In this document: piece after piece, positions 53,270 through 61,698 of the stretch
How the letters are laid out: every line of letters begins with the position of its first letter
Position numbering within the stretch: position 1 is the stretch's first letter
Assembly (NCBI RefSeq): GCF_937958065.1
Contig: NZ_CALFXI010000043.1
Coordinates: 62,001 to 126,000, forward strand
DNA length: 64,000 nt
Direction of reading: 5' to 3'
From: an uncultured Steroidobacter sp.
GTDB lineage: Bacteria; Pseudomonadota; Gammaproteobacteria; Steroidobacterales; Steroidobacteraceae
Position numbers and translations under genes: made by a program
The notes under the pieces: generated by a model
What the model saw: the letters and a program-made list of their open reading frames with translations, nothing else
The model's database searches: none
Told to the model about the DNA's origin: nothing

Positions 53270-55687
53270 ATGAGCAATCGCAGGAACAGGCTCGGGTATG
53301 CAATCGCAACGATGCTGGGGACGGGATTCGCGGTCGCGGCGCCCGCAGTGACATTGGCTCAGGAGGCGGACGTCGACAGTGTCGAGGAGATTGTCGTGAC
53401 CGCGCAGCGTCGCACACAGTCGCTGCAAGACGTGCCGATCGCGATACAGGTCGTGGACAGCACGCTGATCAAGGACGTCGCCGCGGAAAATCTGGGCGAT
53501 CTGAATGGCTTCGTGCCTGGACTGGTCGTTTCCGACGGCAGCCCGACACAGCCGCGTTACCAGATCCGCGGCATCCAGACGGGCGACTTCGGCGTCGGCA
53601 CCGATCCCGCCGTGGGTGTGTATGTCGACGGCATCTATGCGGCGCGTTCCGGCGCATCGCTGCTCGCGTTCAACGACGTCGAGCGCATCGAAGTCTTGAA
53701 AGGCCCGCAGGGCACTCTGTTCGGCCGCAACAGCGCGGCCGGCGCGATATCCATCGTCACGCGCCAACCCGAAGATGAATTCCACTCCTTGCTGCGGGTC
53801 CGCGTTGGCGAGTACGGCAAGCAGTATTACGAAGGCATGCTGAATACGCCCCTCGGCGACAGCGTCGCAGTGCGCATCAACGGCGTTTATAACAAGAGCG
53901 ACGGCTGGCTCGAGGATGCGGCCACCGGACAGGATCTGATCCCGGAAAAGAACTGGGCCGGCCGGGTTGCGCTGCGCTGGAAACTCTCGGAACAGACCAG
54001 CGCGACGCTTTCCTGGGACCATGACGATCTGGATCAGCTGGCGCGGCCCGCGATCGGGCTGGTACCGGTGCAAGCCGGTCAGACGCAGTTGCCCTACCCG
54101 GCCGACCGCACCAGCTACCTCGATCCTCGCAAGGCGCCGGTCTACAACGACGTGGTCGGCAACGAGGAATCGCGTCAGCTCGACCAGGTGAACCTGTTCA
54201 TCGATCACAGCTTCGGCGCGGCGGACTTCCGCTCCAGCACCTCGTGGCGCCAGTTCGACACGGTCAATCGCGAAGACGAAGACGGGACCAATCTGATCGC
54301 CACGTACTTCGACACTGCAAACATCGAGAACAACGAGAGCTTCTACCAGGAGCTCAAATTCTCCGGCAGGACCGAGCGCATCGACTGGGTCGGCGGCGTG
54401 AGTTATTACAAGGAGAAGGCGAACCAGATCAGCGACACGCATACCTACACGGACGGCATCGATACCCTCGGCATGAACCTCGGCATCTACCAGGAGCAGC
54501 ATATTCCGTTCCCGCTGTACGCCGGCACCAGCAGCTTCATCGAGCCGTTCGGTTTCACCATGCTCGGCATGCCGTGGCGCGAGGCCATGTACAACCGCGG
54601 CGACTTCGAAGCGTACGCGGCATTCGGCGACGTGATCTGGCACCTCAACGACCGGACCAACCTGACGTTCGGCCTGCGTTACACCCACGACACGAAGAAG
54701 TTCACGTGGATCAACGGTCCGCATGAAAGCCCGGAGCTGGACCAGGTGGTCGCGGCGCTCGATCAAGCGGGCTTCTTCACGGAATTCCCGATTCCGCCCG
54801 AAGCGTATCGCTTCGCCGATATCGTGTTCCAGGTGGACACGCCGCCGGGTGGTCTGACGAAGAAACACTCCTGGGATGACGTGAGCCCGCGCCTGGTGCT
54901 CGACTACAAGCTCGCGCCGAACGTCATGATGTTCGGCTCGCTCGCCAAGGGCTACAAGGCCGGCGGCTACAACAGCACCGAAGTCGGCTCGGAGTTCGAG
55001 AACGAGGACGTGTGGAATGTCGAGGCCGGCATCAAGAGCGTGTTCCCGGAGGTGGGCGTGATTCTCAACGCTTCGGCGTTCTACTACCTCTACGAGAACA
55101 AGCAGGCGATCTCGCTGGCCACCGACGTGGAGGGCTCCGATATTCCGCAGTACGTGATCGACACCAGCGACGAGAAAGCATGGGGCATCGACGTTGACGC
55201 GCAATGGCGGCCCATCGACCCGCTCAGGCTGTACGCCAACGTTGCCTTCATCGACGCAACGTTCAAGGACAAAGTGACGCGAGGCTCGGATCCGCTCGAT
55301 CTCTCTGGCGAGCCGACGGGCGAGCCCTATCTCAGCGCCGCTTTGGGCGCGAGCTACGGTTGGGCGCTGGGCGCGGCGGGCGACGTGGAGTTGTCCGGTC
55401 GGTACGCGTATCGCGGCAAGTCGCGCTGTAACGCGGACTCCGAGCGACAAGGAACTTGCGCGCTCCAGTCGGTCTTCAAAGTCGGCGAGGCCACGCAACG
55501 CCTCGACCTGCGGCTCGCCTGGACCAGCGCAAGCGACACGCTCGGCCTCGCGGCGTTCGTGACGAACGCGCTGGACGATCGGTACGTGACCGGCATCAAC
55601 AATCTCACGACCGATACCTTCGGCACGCCGTTCGCTTCGATCTCCAGGCCGCGCCAGTGGGGTGTGGAAGCGACGGTCTCGTTCTGA
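53270..55687 (+). CDS. TonB-dependent receptor (second subfamily)
   Basis: 805 residues with a signal peptide (1-31) ending near LAQ. EEIVVTAQRRTQSLQDVPIAI is the TonB-box/plug start, and GIYAARSGASLLAFNDVERIEVLKGPQGTLFGRNSAAGAI the core plug motif. The barrel ends GVEATVSF with C-terminal Phe. This is the FyuA/'VVTAQRR' class common in sphingomonads and related carbon scavengers, clearly different from the three 'VVTG(S/T)RI' receptors elsewhere in the window. ATG follows GGAGAAGAAG. It is co-directional with the cytochrome genes upstream and an aldehyde dehydrogenase downstream. Confidence 0.92.
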   Translation: MSNRRNRLGYAIATMLGTGFAVAAPAVTLAQEADVDSVEEIVVTAQRRTQSLQDVPIAIQVVDSTLIKDVAAENLGDLNGFVPGLVVSDGSPTQPRYQIRGIQTGDFGVGTDPAVGVYVDGIYAARSGASLLAFNDVERIEVLKGPQGTLFGRNSAAGAISIVTRQPEDEFHSLLRVRVGEYGKQYYEGMLNTPLGDSVAVRINGVYNKSDGWLEDAATGQDLIPEKNWAGRVALRWKLSEQTSATLSWDHDDLDQLARPAIGLVPVQAGQTQLPYPADRTSYLDPRKAPVYNDVVGNEESRQLDQVNLFIDHSFGAADFRSSTSWRQFDTVNREDEDGTNLIATYFDTANIENNESFYQELKFSGRTERIDWVGGVSYYKEKANQISDTHTYTDGIDTLGMNLGIYQEQHIPFPLYAGTSSFIEPFGFTMLGMPWREAMYNRGDFEAYAAFGDVIWHLNDRTNLTFGLRYTHDTKKFTWINGPHESPELDQVVAALDQAGFFTEFPIPPEAYRFADIVFQVDTPPGGLTKKHSWDDVSPRLVLDYKLAPNVMMFGSLAKGYKAGGYNSTEVGSEFENEDVWNVEAGIKSVFPEVGVILNASAFYYLYENKQAISLATDVEGSDIPQYVIDTSDEKAWGIDVDAQWRPIDPLRLYANVAFIDATFKDKVTRGSDPLDLSGEPTGEPYLSAALGASYGWALGAAGDVELSGRYAYRGKSRCNADSERQGTCALQSVFKVGEATQRLDLRLAWTSASDTLGLAAFVTNALDDRYVTGINNLTTDTFGTPFASISRPRQWGVEATVSF

Positions 55688-55704
55688 GAGAAATGGAGCC
55701 GCGA

Positions 55705-57114
55705 ATGGAGGATTCGGTCGCCGGGCTGTTCGAGTCGCACGCCGCAACGGCATTGAAGTTGAGACAATCGAGCGCCGCCGAGCGGCGGCGCAAGTTGACC
55801 CGACTGCTGAACGCAACGCTGGAGCGCAGGGAGGCGCTGCTGCAGGCGGTCCATCGCGACCTGAGCAAACATCCGACAGAAACCAACCTCACCGAGCTGC
55901 TGCCCTTCGTCGGCGAAGCAAAGCACGCCATTGCGAAGTTGCAACGCTGGATGAAGCCGCATCGGATCAGCCCGACGATGGCCACGCTCGGCACGAGCTC
56001 CCGCGTGATGTATCAGCCGAAGGGTCGCTGCCTGCTGATCAGTCCCTGGAACTATCCGTTGAGTCTGTGCCTGGGGCCGCTGGTCTCGGCCGTCGCGGCC
56101 GGCAACACGGCCATTCTCAAGCCTTCCGAATTCACGCCTCACGCCAATCGCGTCATCAAAGACATCGTCAGTACCGTGTTCGCGATCGACGAGGTGGCCG
56201 TCGTCGAGGGCGCGGCGGACACCGCAACCGCCCTGCTCTCGCTGCCCTTCGACCATATCTTTTTCACGGGCTCGCCGGCAGTGGGCAAGGTCGTCATGGC
56301 AGCGGCGGCGCGCAATCTCGCCTCGGTGACTTTGGAACTGGGCGGAAAATCCCCTGTCATCGTCGACGCCACCGCGGATCTGCGCAGCGCCGCGGAACAC
56401 ATCATCTGGGGAAAGATGGTGAACGCGGGCCAGACCTGCATCGCCCCGGACTATGCGTACGTGCATCGGGATGTCGCCGATCGCTTTGTCGATCTGTGTC
56501 GCCAGACCATCGCCCAGCGCTACGGCGCGAGCGATGCCGCGATCCAGAGCAGTCTGGATTTTCCCCGCATGATTCATCCTCGACACGCGGAGCGCGTCGC
56601 CCGGCTCATCGATGAAGCGGTGCAATCCGGCGGTCAGGTCGCGTGTGGCGGCACATACGACATCGATTCGCGCTATGTCGCCCCTACGCTGCTGCGTGAC
56701 GTGCCCTCAGATGCACGGATCCGCAGCGAGGAGATCTTCGGCCCCGTCCTGCCCATCCTCATCTTCGATGCTCTCGACACCGTCATCGCCGAGATCAACG
56801 CGGCCCCCAAGCCGCTGGCCCTGTACGTGTGGAGCAAGAGTGAGCGCACCGTGCAGGCGGTCGAAACGAACACCAGCTCGGGCAGCCTGTGCGTGAACCT
56901 GTGCCTGCAGCAATTCGCGCAACACAATCTGCCGTTTGGCGGCGTCAACACCTCCGGCATCGGCAATGCGCACGGCTTCTTCGGTTTCAAAGCGTTCTCT
57001 CACGAGCGCGCCGTCATGTCGGCCGGCCCGCTCTCGGCGCTGGAACTGCTCTTTCCTCCCTACAACGCGCGCAAGCGTCGGCTGAGCGACTGGCTCATCA
57101 AGTATGTGACCTGA
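55705..57114 (+). CDS. aldehyde dehydrogenase (coniferyl-aldehyde/class 3-like)
   Basis: 469 residues. The fold is complete: the cofactor segment SPWNYPLSLCLGPLVSAVAAGNTAILKPSE, FTGSPAVGKVVM, catalytic Glu in LELGGKSPVIV and catalytic Cys in NAGQTCIAPDY. The membrane-leaning C-terminus (SALELLFPPYNARKRRLSDWLIKY) matches class 3/coniferyl aldehyde dehydrogenases. Two starts are possible: ATG 55705 with GGAG, or ATG 55693 just after the TBDR stop. It oxidises an aldehyde, probably made by the upstream extracytoplasmic oxidation system. Confidence 0.9.
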   Translation: MEDSVAGLFESHAATALKLRQSSAAERRRKLTRLLNATLERREALLQAVHRDLSKHPTETNLTELLPFVGEAKHAIAKLQRWMKPHRISPTMATLGTSSRVMYQPKGRCLLISPWNYPLSLCLGPLVSAVAAGNTAILKPSEFTPHANRVIKDIVSTVFAIDEVAVVEGAADTATALLSLPFDHIFFTGSPAVGKVVMAAAARNLASVTLELGGKSPVIVDATADLRSAAEHIIWGKMVNAGQTCIAPDYAYVHRDVADRFVDLCRQTIAQRYGASDAAIQSSLDFPRMIHPRHAERVARLIDEAVQSGGQVACGGTYDIDSRYVAPTLLRDVPSDARIRSEEIFGPVLPILIFDALDTVIAEINAAPKPLALYVWSKSERTVQAVETNTSSGSLCVNLCLQQFAQHNLPFGGVNTSGIGNAHGFFGFKAFSHERAVMSAGPLSALELLFPPYNARKRRLSDWLIKYVT

Positions 57115-57205
57115 GGGGTCGTTGGCCTGCAGCGACATCGTCCATCGCCTGAGCCGATTTCGAGATGCCGGCTGGTAGCGCCGCGCTTCCGGAATCTGTG
57201 AAATC

Positions 57206-57219
57206 CGTGCCGGGGCACG
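57206..57219. terminator. short GC palindrome after the aldehyde dehydrogenase
   Basis: CGTGCC-GG-GGCACG, a 6-bp stem with a two-base centre. It lies 92 bp after the stop and 69 bp before the lipoprotein gene. Too short a loop for an ideal hairpin; could be an operator instead. Confidence 0.3.
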
Positions 57220-57287
57220 CTGTCTCAATCACGTAGTTTGTACGCCGGTGGCATCACGCGGCGCGGCGCCGCTCAAGGATTTTCATC

Positions 57288-58187
57288 ATGAAATCTCGGC
57301 ACTTGGGTGTTTCTCTGGCGAGCTGCGTGGTGGCGGTCGCGCTGACCGGTTGCGGTCGCGCCGACGATCCGGCGGCAACTGCGGCTGAACAGTCTGCTGC
57401 AGCCAGGGCGGCGGAGCTCGACGCCCGCGAGCAGCAGCTCGCTCAGCGCGAAGCAGAGATCAAGAGCAAGGAAGCGGAGCAGGAAGCGCTGCGTCGTGCC
57501 GAGGCGGAAGCAGCTGAACGAGAAGCGGCCAAGCTCGCGGCCGCCAAGAAAGCAGCCGAGGAAGCCGCCGCCAAGCGCGCGGCTGCCAAGAAGGCAGCTG
57601 AATCACGCGCGGCTTCCGTTGCTCAGAGCACGAGCCCAGCTCCGGCCACTGCACGGGTACAAGCACCCGTGGAGATTCAGGCCGGTACACAGCTCATCGT
57701 GGCGCTTGCGTCCGACATCTCCACCAAGACCGCCAAGGTGGGCGATCGATTCGAAGCGCGCCTGGCGACGGCGTTGCGCAGCGGCGATCGCCTGGTCGCC
57801 CCCGAGGGCGCGCGTGTCACCGGCACGGTCACCGAAGTGGTTTCTGGCAGCAGCCAGATCGGCGCAGTGCCCGCGCTCGGCCTGCGCTTCGACGAGCTGG
57901 AGCTGGCCGATGGCCGGCAGACGGCCATTCGCGGCGAGCTGCATCAGCTCGGCCAGAGCGAAAAAGGCACTGACGCCGCGAAAATCATCGGCGGTGCCGC
58001 GGCCGGCGCGGTGATCGGACATCAGATCAAGCACGGCACCCGGGGCAAAGTGATCGGCGGCATCCTGGGCGGCGCGGCCGGCGCCCTGGTGGCAAAGAAT
58101 ACCGGCTCCGAAGTGCAGCTCCCGGCGGGCTCGCAAGTCACCCTCGTGCTGGAGCAGGGCTTCGTGGTTTCCCACACCTCCAGCTGA
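57288..58187 (+). CDS. lipoprotein with coiled coil and glycine-zipper domain
   Basis: 299 residues. Lipobox LTGC places the lipidated Cys near residue 22. Residues ~30-110 are an Ala/Glu/Lys/Arg-rich coiled coil (ELDAREQQLAQREAEIKSKEAE, then repeated AAKKAAEEAAAKRAAAKK units). A beta-domain (AGTQLIVALASDISTKTAKVGDRFEARLA) follows, then a glycine-zipper segment (KIIGGAAAGAVIGHQIKHGTRGKVIGGILGGAAGALVA, ~230-270) able to insert in membranes. Probably an outer-membrane envelope-integrity protein. Followed by an M23 peptidase gene after 86 bp. Confidence 0.85.
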   Translation: MKSRHLGVSLASCVVAVALTGCGRADDPAATAAEQSAAARAAELDAREQQLAQREAEIKSKEAEQEALRRAEAEAAEREAAKLAAAKKAAEEAAAKRAAAKKAAESRAASVAQSTSPAPATARVQAPVEIQAGTQLIVALASDISTKTAKVGDRFEARLATALRSGDRLVAPEGARVTGTVTEVVSGSSQIGAVPALGLRFDELELADGRQTAIRGELHQLGQSEKGTDAAKIIGGAAAGAVIGHQIKHGTRGKVIGGILGGAAGALVAKNTGSEVQLPAGSQVTLVLEQGFVVSHTSS

Positions 58188-58224
58188 GCATTCGGGCTCG
58201 TCTGCTGAATCGAATCACGCAAGC

Positions 58225-58247
58225 TGTCACAATCGAGCCCGGTGACA
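58225..58247. promoter_or_regulatory. inverted repeat upstream of the M23 peptidase
   Basis: TGTCAC and GTGACA arms with 11 bases between, centred 38 bp before the peptidase start. It may be an operator or the end of the lipoprotein mRNA. Arm spacing differs from a CRP site and arms are in the opposite sense. Confidence 0.35.
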
Positions 58248-58273
58248 TTCCAATCGTGAATCGAGGTTGATCG

Positions 58274-59662
58274 ATGCGAACGTTTCTTTTCCTGCTCGTG
58301 CTGCTCGCAGCGGGTGCCGGAGGTGTCTGGTATTACGCCGGCACGCTGCCCGGGCCGAAGGTCGAAATTCTCGAACCCACCAAGGGCGTCGGGCAAAGCG
58401 GCCAGCTGTCGCTCGAAGTGATCGCGCCGCGCGAGCGGCTGCAGCAGCTGGATGTCTGGCTCGAACAGAACGGGGAGCGCAAGGCGACCTTGTTCAGCCT
58501 GGCCGATAGCGCGTCGGCCGCGCACCTGACGCCGCTGCCGGATCGGGTCCGCGTCACTCGGACGCTGGGCAAACAGGACGTACCCGAGCTGCAGGCGGGC
58601 AACGCTCGCATCGTCGTGACCGCCGCCGGCCCGGTGCTGTTCGGATTGCGGACCGTGTCCGCTTCGGCGGAGCACGACTTCGAGGTGCACCTGACCCCGC
58701 CGCAGATCTCGGTGCAGTCGGTGCATCACTTCATCAACCAGGGCGGCTCGGAAGTGGTCGTGTATCGCACCACCGCCGGGGCGAAGTCCGGCGTGCGCGT
58801 CGGCGACAAGGAATATCCGGGCTATCCCGCCGCCGGTGCCGGCATCGCCGGGGCCAGCCCCGACCTGCACGTGGCCTTCTTCGCGCTGCTGTGGGATCAG
58901 GATCCGGCCACTCCGATCAGCCTGTTCGCGCGCGACGACTACGGCAACGAAAGCCGCGCCAGCTTCGATTACCGGGTGATCCCGAAGCGCTTCCGCCAGA
59001 GCCGCATCGGGCTGGATGACCGCTTCCTGGGCAAGGTCGTGCCCGCGATCCTGCAGAGCACTCCCGACTTCAAGGTGCAGAATCCCGGCGATCTGCTCGC
59101 CTCGTTCCTGGCGATCAACCGCGACCTGCGCCAGCAGAACAATGCGACCATCACCGAGCTCGCCCGGCACTCCGCGCCGCGCGTCCTCTGGAAAGACACG
59201 TTCAAGCAGCTCGCCAACACCGCGGTCGAGGCAGGCTTCGCCGATCAGCGCAGCTACATCTATCGCGACCAGTCGGTCGACCAGCAAACTCATCTCGGCT
59301 TCGATCTGGCGTCGGTCTCCAACGCGCCGGTGCATGCGTCGAATGCCGGCAGCGTGGTGTTCGCGGGCTGGCTGGGCATCTACGGCAACTGCGTCATCGT
59401 CGATCACGGCATGGGCTTGCAGTCGTTGTACGCGCACCTGTCCTCCATCGGCGTGAAGGTGGGCGATCCCATTACGGCCGGCCAGGAGCTGGGCCGGACC
59501 GGCGCCACCGGCATGGCCGGCGGCGATCACCTGCACTTCACCATGCTGCTCAATGGCAACGCGGTGACGCCGGTGGACTGGTGGAGCAAGCAATGGATCC
59601 AGGACCGGATCATTCGCAAGTTCCGCGAAGCCGACAGCGTCGCGGTCAGCAGCGGCAACTGA
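58274..59662 (+). CDS. M23 family (LytM) metallopeptidase
   Basis: 462 residues with one N-terminal anchor (about 3-22). A middle ~300-residue beta-rich region (LPGPKVEILEPTKGVGQSG onward) precedes the LytM domain. The zinc motifs are QTHLGFDLA (H-x3-D), LYAHLSSIGVKVGD and GGDHLHFTM (H-x-H). All four ligand positions are present, so it should be an active endopeptidase on peptidoglycan cross-links in the periplasm. ATG 58274 has GAGG nearby. Ends at a pair of strong hairpins. Confidence 0.9.
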   Translation: MRTFLFLLVLLAAGAGGVWYYAGTLPGPKVEILEPTKGVGQSGQLSLEVIAPRERLQQLDVWLEQNGERKATLFSLADSASAAHLTPLPDRVRVTRTLGKQDVPELQAGNARIVVTAAGPVLFGLRTVSASAEHDFEVHLTPPQISVQSVHHFINQGGSEVVVYRTTAGAKSGVRVGDKEYPGYPAAGAGIAGASPDLHVAFFALLWDQDPATPISLFARDDYGNESRASFDYRVIPKRFRQSRIGLDDRFLGKVVPAILQSTPDFKVQNPGDLLASFLAINRDLRQQNNATITELARHSAPRVLWKDTFKQLANTAVEAGFADQRSYIYRDQSVDQQTHLGFDLASVSNAPVHASNAGSVVFAGWLGIYGNCVIVDHGMGLQSLYAHLSSIGVKVGDPITAGQELGRTGATGMAGGDHLHFTMLLNGNAVTPVDWWSKQWIQDRIIRKFREADSVAVSSGN

Positions 59663-59679
59663 TCCTTCCCATTTCCTTG

Positions 59680-59716
59680 CAGGGCCTGTGAGTTGCCGGG
59701 CAATTCGCAGGCCCTG
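59680..59716 (+). terminator. 37-base nested hairpin after the M23 gene
   Basis: Outer stem CAGGGCCTG/CAGGCCCTG (9 bp) continues, with one mismatch, into an inner stem GAGTTGCC/GGCAATTC (8 bp including one G-T pair) around a single-base centre. It is 17 bp after the stop codon and lacks a T-tract. It is very stable as RNA. Confidence 0.65.
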
Positions 59717-59718
59717 AC

Positions 59719-59740
59719 CGGTGCCGCGCCGTCGGCACCG
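59719..59740 (+). terminator. second GC hairpin, tandem to the first
   Basis: CGGTGCC and GGCACCG with an 8-base loop, directly after the 37-base hairpin. Together they form a tandem structure ending the M23 transcript. Confidence 0.5.
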
Positions 59741-60028
59741 ATGACGCGCAAACCCATAGCTGTCCTTCCTCTCGCGCGGCCCTCTGCATGCTTCGATGTG
59801 TAACGGTTCGGTTGATCCGCAACTGTATCTGCACATTTTCAAACGCCGCGCACCGCGCCCGATCATCGGCTGGAAAAATCACACCAGTCATCACAAAAAT
59901 TTGATCCTGCCGCGGCACGCATTACAAATGTTTGCTGCAGCCGATTATCACGTTGCGTTTGCTTGCAATCGATGCAGCGATGCTTTCATGATCCTCGCAT
60001 CCTTCGTTGCCAGCAAAGCGCTCGTCTC

Positions 60029-60934
60029 GTGATACATGAACAAACTTCGCCGAAGCGCCGCATCGGCTTTCTCGGTCTGGGATTGATGGGACAACCGATG
60101 GCAGCGAACCTGGCGCTGTCCGGCACTCCTCTGATGGTGTGGAACAGAACGCCCGGCAAGGCCGAGCGCATCGTCGAGGCTGGCGCCACGGTCGCGAACG
60201 ATGCCGATGCAATCTTCGCCGAGTGCGACACGCTCGTGATGATGCTGGCCACGCCCGCCGCGATCGATGAAGTCCTCGGTCGCGGCACTCCGCAGTTCGA
60301 GCAGCGCCTGCAAGGTCGGCTCATCATCAACACCGGCACGACCTCGCCTGAATATTCCAACGCGCTCGCCGCGGACATCCGCGCTGTCGGCGGACGTTAT
60401 GTGGAAGCGCCCGTGTCGGGCTCTCGCAAACCGGCGGAAGAACGTCAGCTCGTCGCAATGGTCGCGGGAGATCCGGCGGATGTTGCCGTTGCGAGGCGGG
60501 TGCTCGGGCCGACCTGCCGGGAAACATTCGACTGCGGCGCGGTGCCCGGCGGTCTCAGGATGAAGATGGCCGTCAACCTGTTCATGATCGTCATGGTGAC
60601 GGGCCTGGTAGAAACATTTCATTTCGCCGAGCGCGCGAACATCGACGCGAACGCTCTGCGCGACGTGCTCGCCATGACGCCCATGGCGAGCCCGGTCTCA
60701 CAAGTGAAGGCCGCGAAGCTCGCCGCGCAGGACTGGGCGCCGCAAGCGGCGCTCGCCGACGTTTTGAAAAACGTCGATCTGATCCTGGCCGAGACGGGCG
60801 CCGCGGGCGCTGCCACTCCCCTCATCGAAACGTGTCGTCGTCTGTACGGTCAGGCCATGGCACTCGATCGACGCGACGACGACATGGTCGCCGTGCAAGC
60901 GGCATACACTCATCTCACAGGGACTCGTTCATGA
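60029..60934 (+). CDS. NAD(P)-dependent beta-hydroxyacid dehydrogenase (3-hydroxyisobutyrate dehydrogenase family)
   Basis: About 301 residues. The Rossmann motif is GFLGLGLMGQPMA near the N-terminus, the substrate-site signature YVEAPVSGSRKPAEERQL, and the catalytic Lys region GLRMKMAVNLFM. NRT after the second strand suggests NADP+ preference, as in glyoxylate/succinic semialdehyde reductases. The GTG at 60029 is tentative; no good ribosome site is visible, and the frame is open to 59963. ATGA overlap couples it to the SDR gene. Confidence 0.82.
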   Translation: MIHEQTSPKRRIGFLGLGLMGQPMAANLALSGTPLMVWNRTPGKAERIVEAGATVANDADAIFAECDTLVMMLATPAAIDEVLGRGTPQFEQRLQGRLIINTGTTSPEYSNALAADIRAVGGRYVEAPVSGSRKPAEERQLVAMVAGDPADVAVARRVLGPTCRETFDCGAVPGGLRMKMAVNLFMIVMVTGLVETFHFAERANIDANALRDVLAMTPMASPVSQVKAAKLAAQDWAPQAALADVLKNVDLILAETGAAGAATPLIETCRRLYGQAMALDRRDDDMVAVQAAYTHLTGTRS

Positions 60935-61674
60935 CTTCGCAAGTATTGATCGTCACTGGCGGCAGTCGGGGAATCGGCGCAGAGATCGTGCGCGGCGCCG
61001 CTCGTCGGGGCATCGCAGTCGGTTTTTCTTATCAAACGAACGAGCAGGCTGCCCAAGCGCTGGAGAAAGAGATCACCGCCGCCGGCGGAACCGCCTTCGC
61101 GGTGCGTCAGGACGTCGCCGCTCCAGAGTCGGCGCGTCATTTGATAGACAGCGTTGAAGCGCGGCTCGGTCCGATCTCGATGGTGGTCAACAATGCCGGC
61201 ATCACGGGTCCGATCGGTGCGTTCGTCGATGCGACGCCGGACACGCTGCGACGGACCACCGAAGTCAATCTCCTGGGCACCATGTGGCTCGCCCAAGAGG
61301 CGGCACGACGCTGGCTGGCGCGTGGCACGGCCGGACGAATGGTGAATATTTCCTCGATTGCCGCGACGCTCGGTGCACCCGGAGAATATGTGCATTACGC
61401 CGCGACCAAAGCGGGAGTCGAGGCACTCACGGTCGGACTGGGGAAGGAGCTCGCGCCCAAAGGCATCCGCATCAACGCGGTCTCGCCGGGCACCGTGTTC
61501 ACGGATATCCATGCGGCTGCCGGCGAGCCCAACCGGCCCGCTCGTGTCGTCTCGCGAATTCCGAGCGGGCGGGTGGGTGAACCTCGAGAAATTGCTGCCG
61601 CGGTCCTGTGGCTGCTCTCGGACGAAGCGTCCTATGTCACTGCGACCGTGCTGCGAGTCTCGGGTGGAATCTAG
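60931..61674 (+). CDS. short-chain dehydrogenase/reductase, glucose dehydrogenase/FabG-like
   Basis: 247 residues. TGGSRGIG cofactor loop (9-16), NNAG near 88, Ser in ISSIAA, and catalytic YAATK (Y-x3-K). No acidic residue at the end of the second strand (FSYQTN), suggesting NADP+ use. Translationally coupled to the preceding dehydrogenase by a 4-bp overlap, so the two may reduce or oxidise the same intermediate. The specific substrate is unknown. Confidence 0.9.
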   Translation: MTSQVLIVTGGSRGIGAEIVRGAARRGIAVGFSYQTNEQAAQALEKEITAAGGTAFAVRQDVAAPESARHLIDSVEARLGPISMVVNNAGITGPIGAFVDATPDTLRRTTEVNLLGTMWLAQEAARRWLARGTAGRMVNISSIAATLGAPGEYVHYAATKAGVEALTVGLGKELAPKGIRINAVSPGTVFTDIHAAAGEPNRPARVVSRIPSGRVGEPREIAAAVLWLLSDEASYVTATVLRVSGGI

Positions 61675-61678
61675 GCGG

Positions 61679-61696
61679 GATCGGGCTGCGCCGATC
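61679..61696. terminator. short hairpin between convergent SDR and MBL genes
   Basis: GATCGG and CCGATC arms with a 6-base loop fill most of the 24-bp gap. Weak but well placed for a bidirectional end. Confidence 0.4.
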
Positions 61697-61698
61697 GA

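Larger units (their letters stand above)
59663..60028. other. 366-bp intergenic region with two strong hairpins and an AT-richer half
   Basis: The first 80 bp hold the hairpins at 59680 and 59719. The rest, roughly 59800-60000, is visibly richer in A/T than its neighbours and probably carries the promoter for the downstream dehydrogenase genes. A 78-codon open frame at 59796-60032 has no recognisable features. Confidence 0.55.

Noticed and set aside
59796..60032. 78-codon open frame in the gap before the beta-hydroxyacid dehydrogenase.
   Set aside because: Weak ribosome site, no domain, mixed composition, and it overlaps the likely promoter of the next gene.
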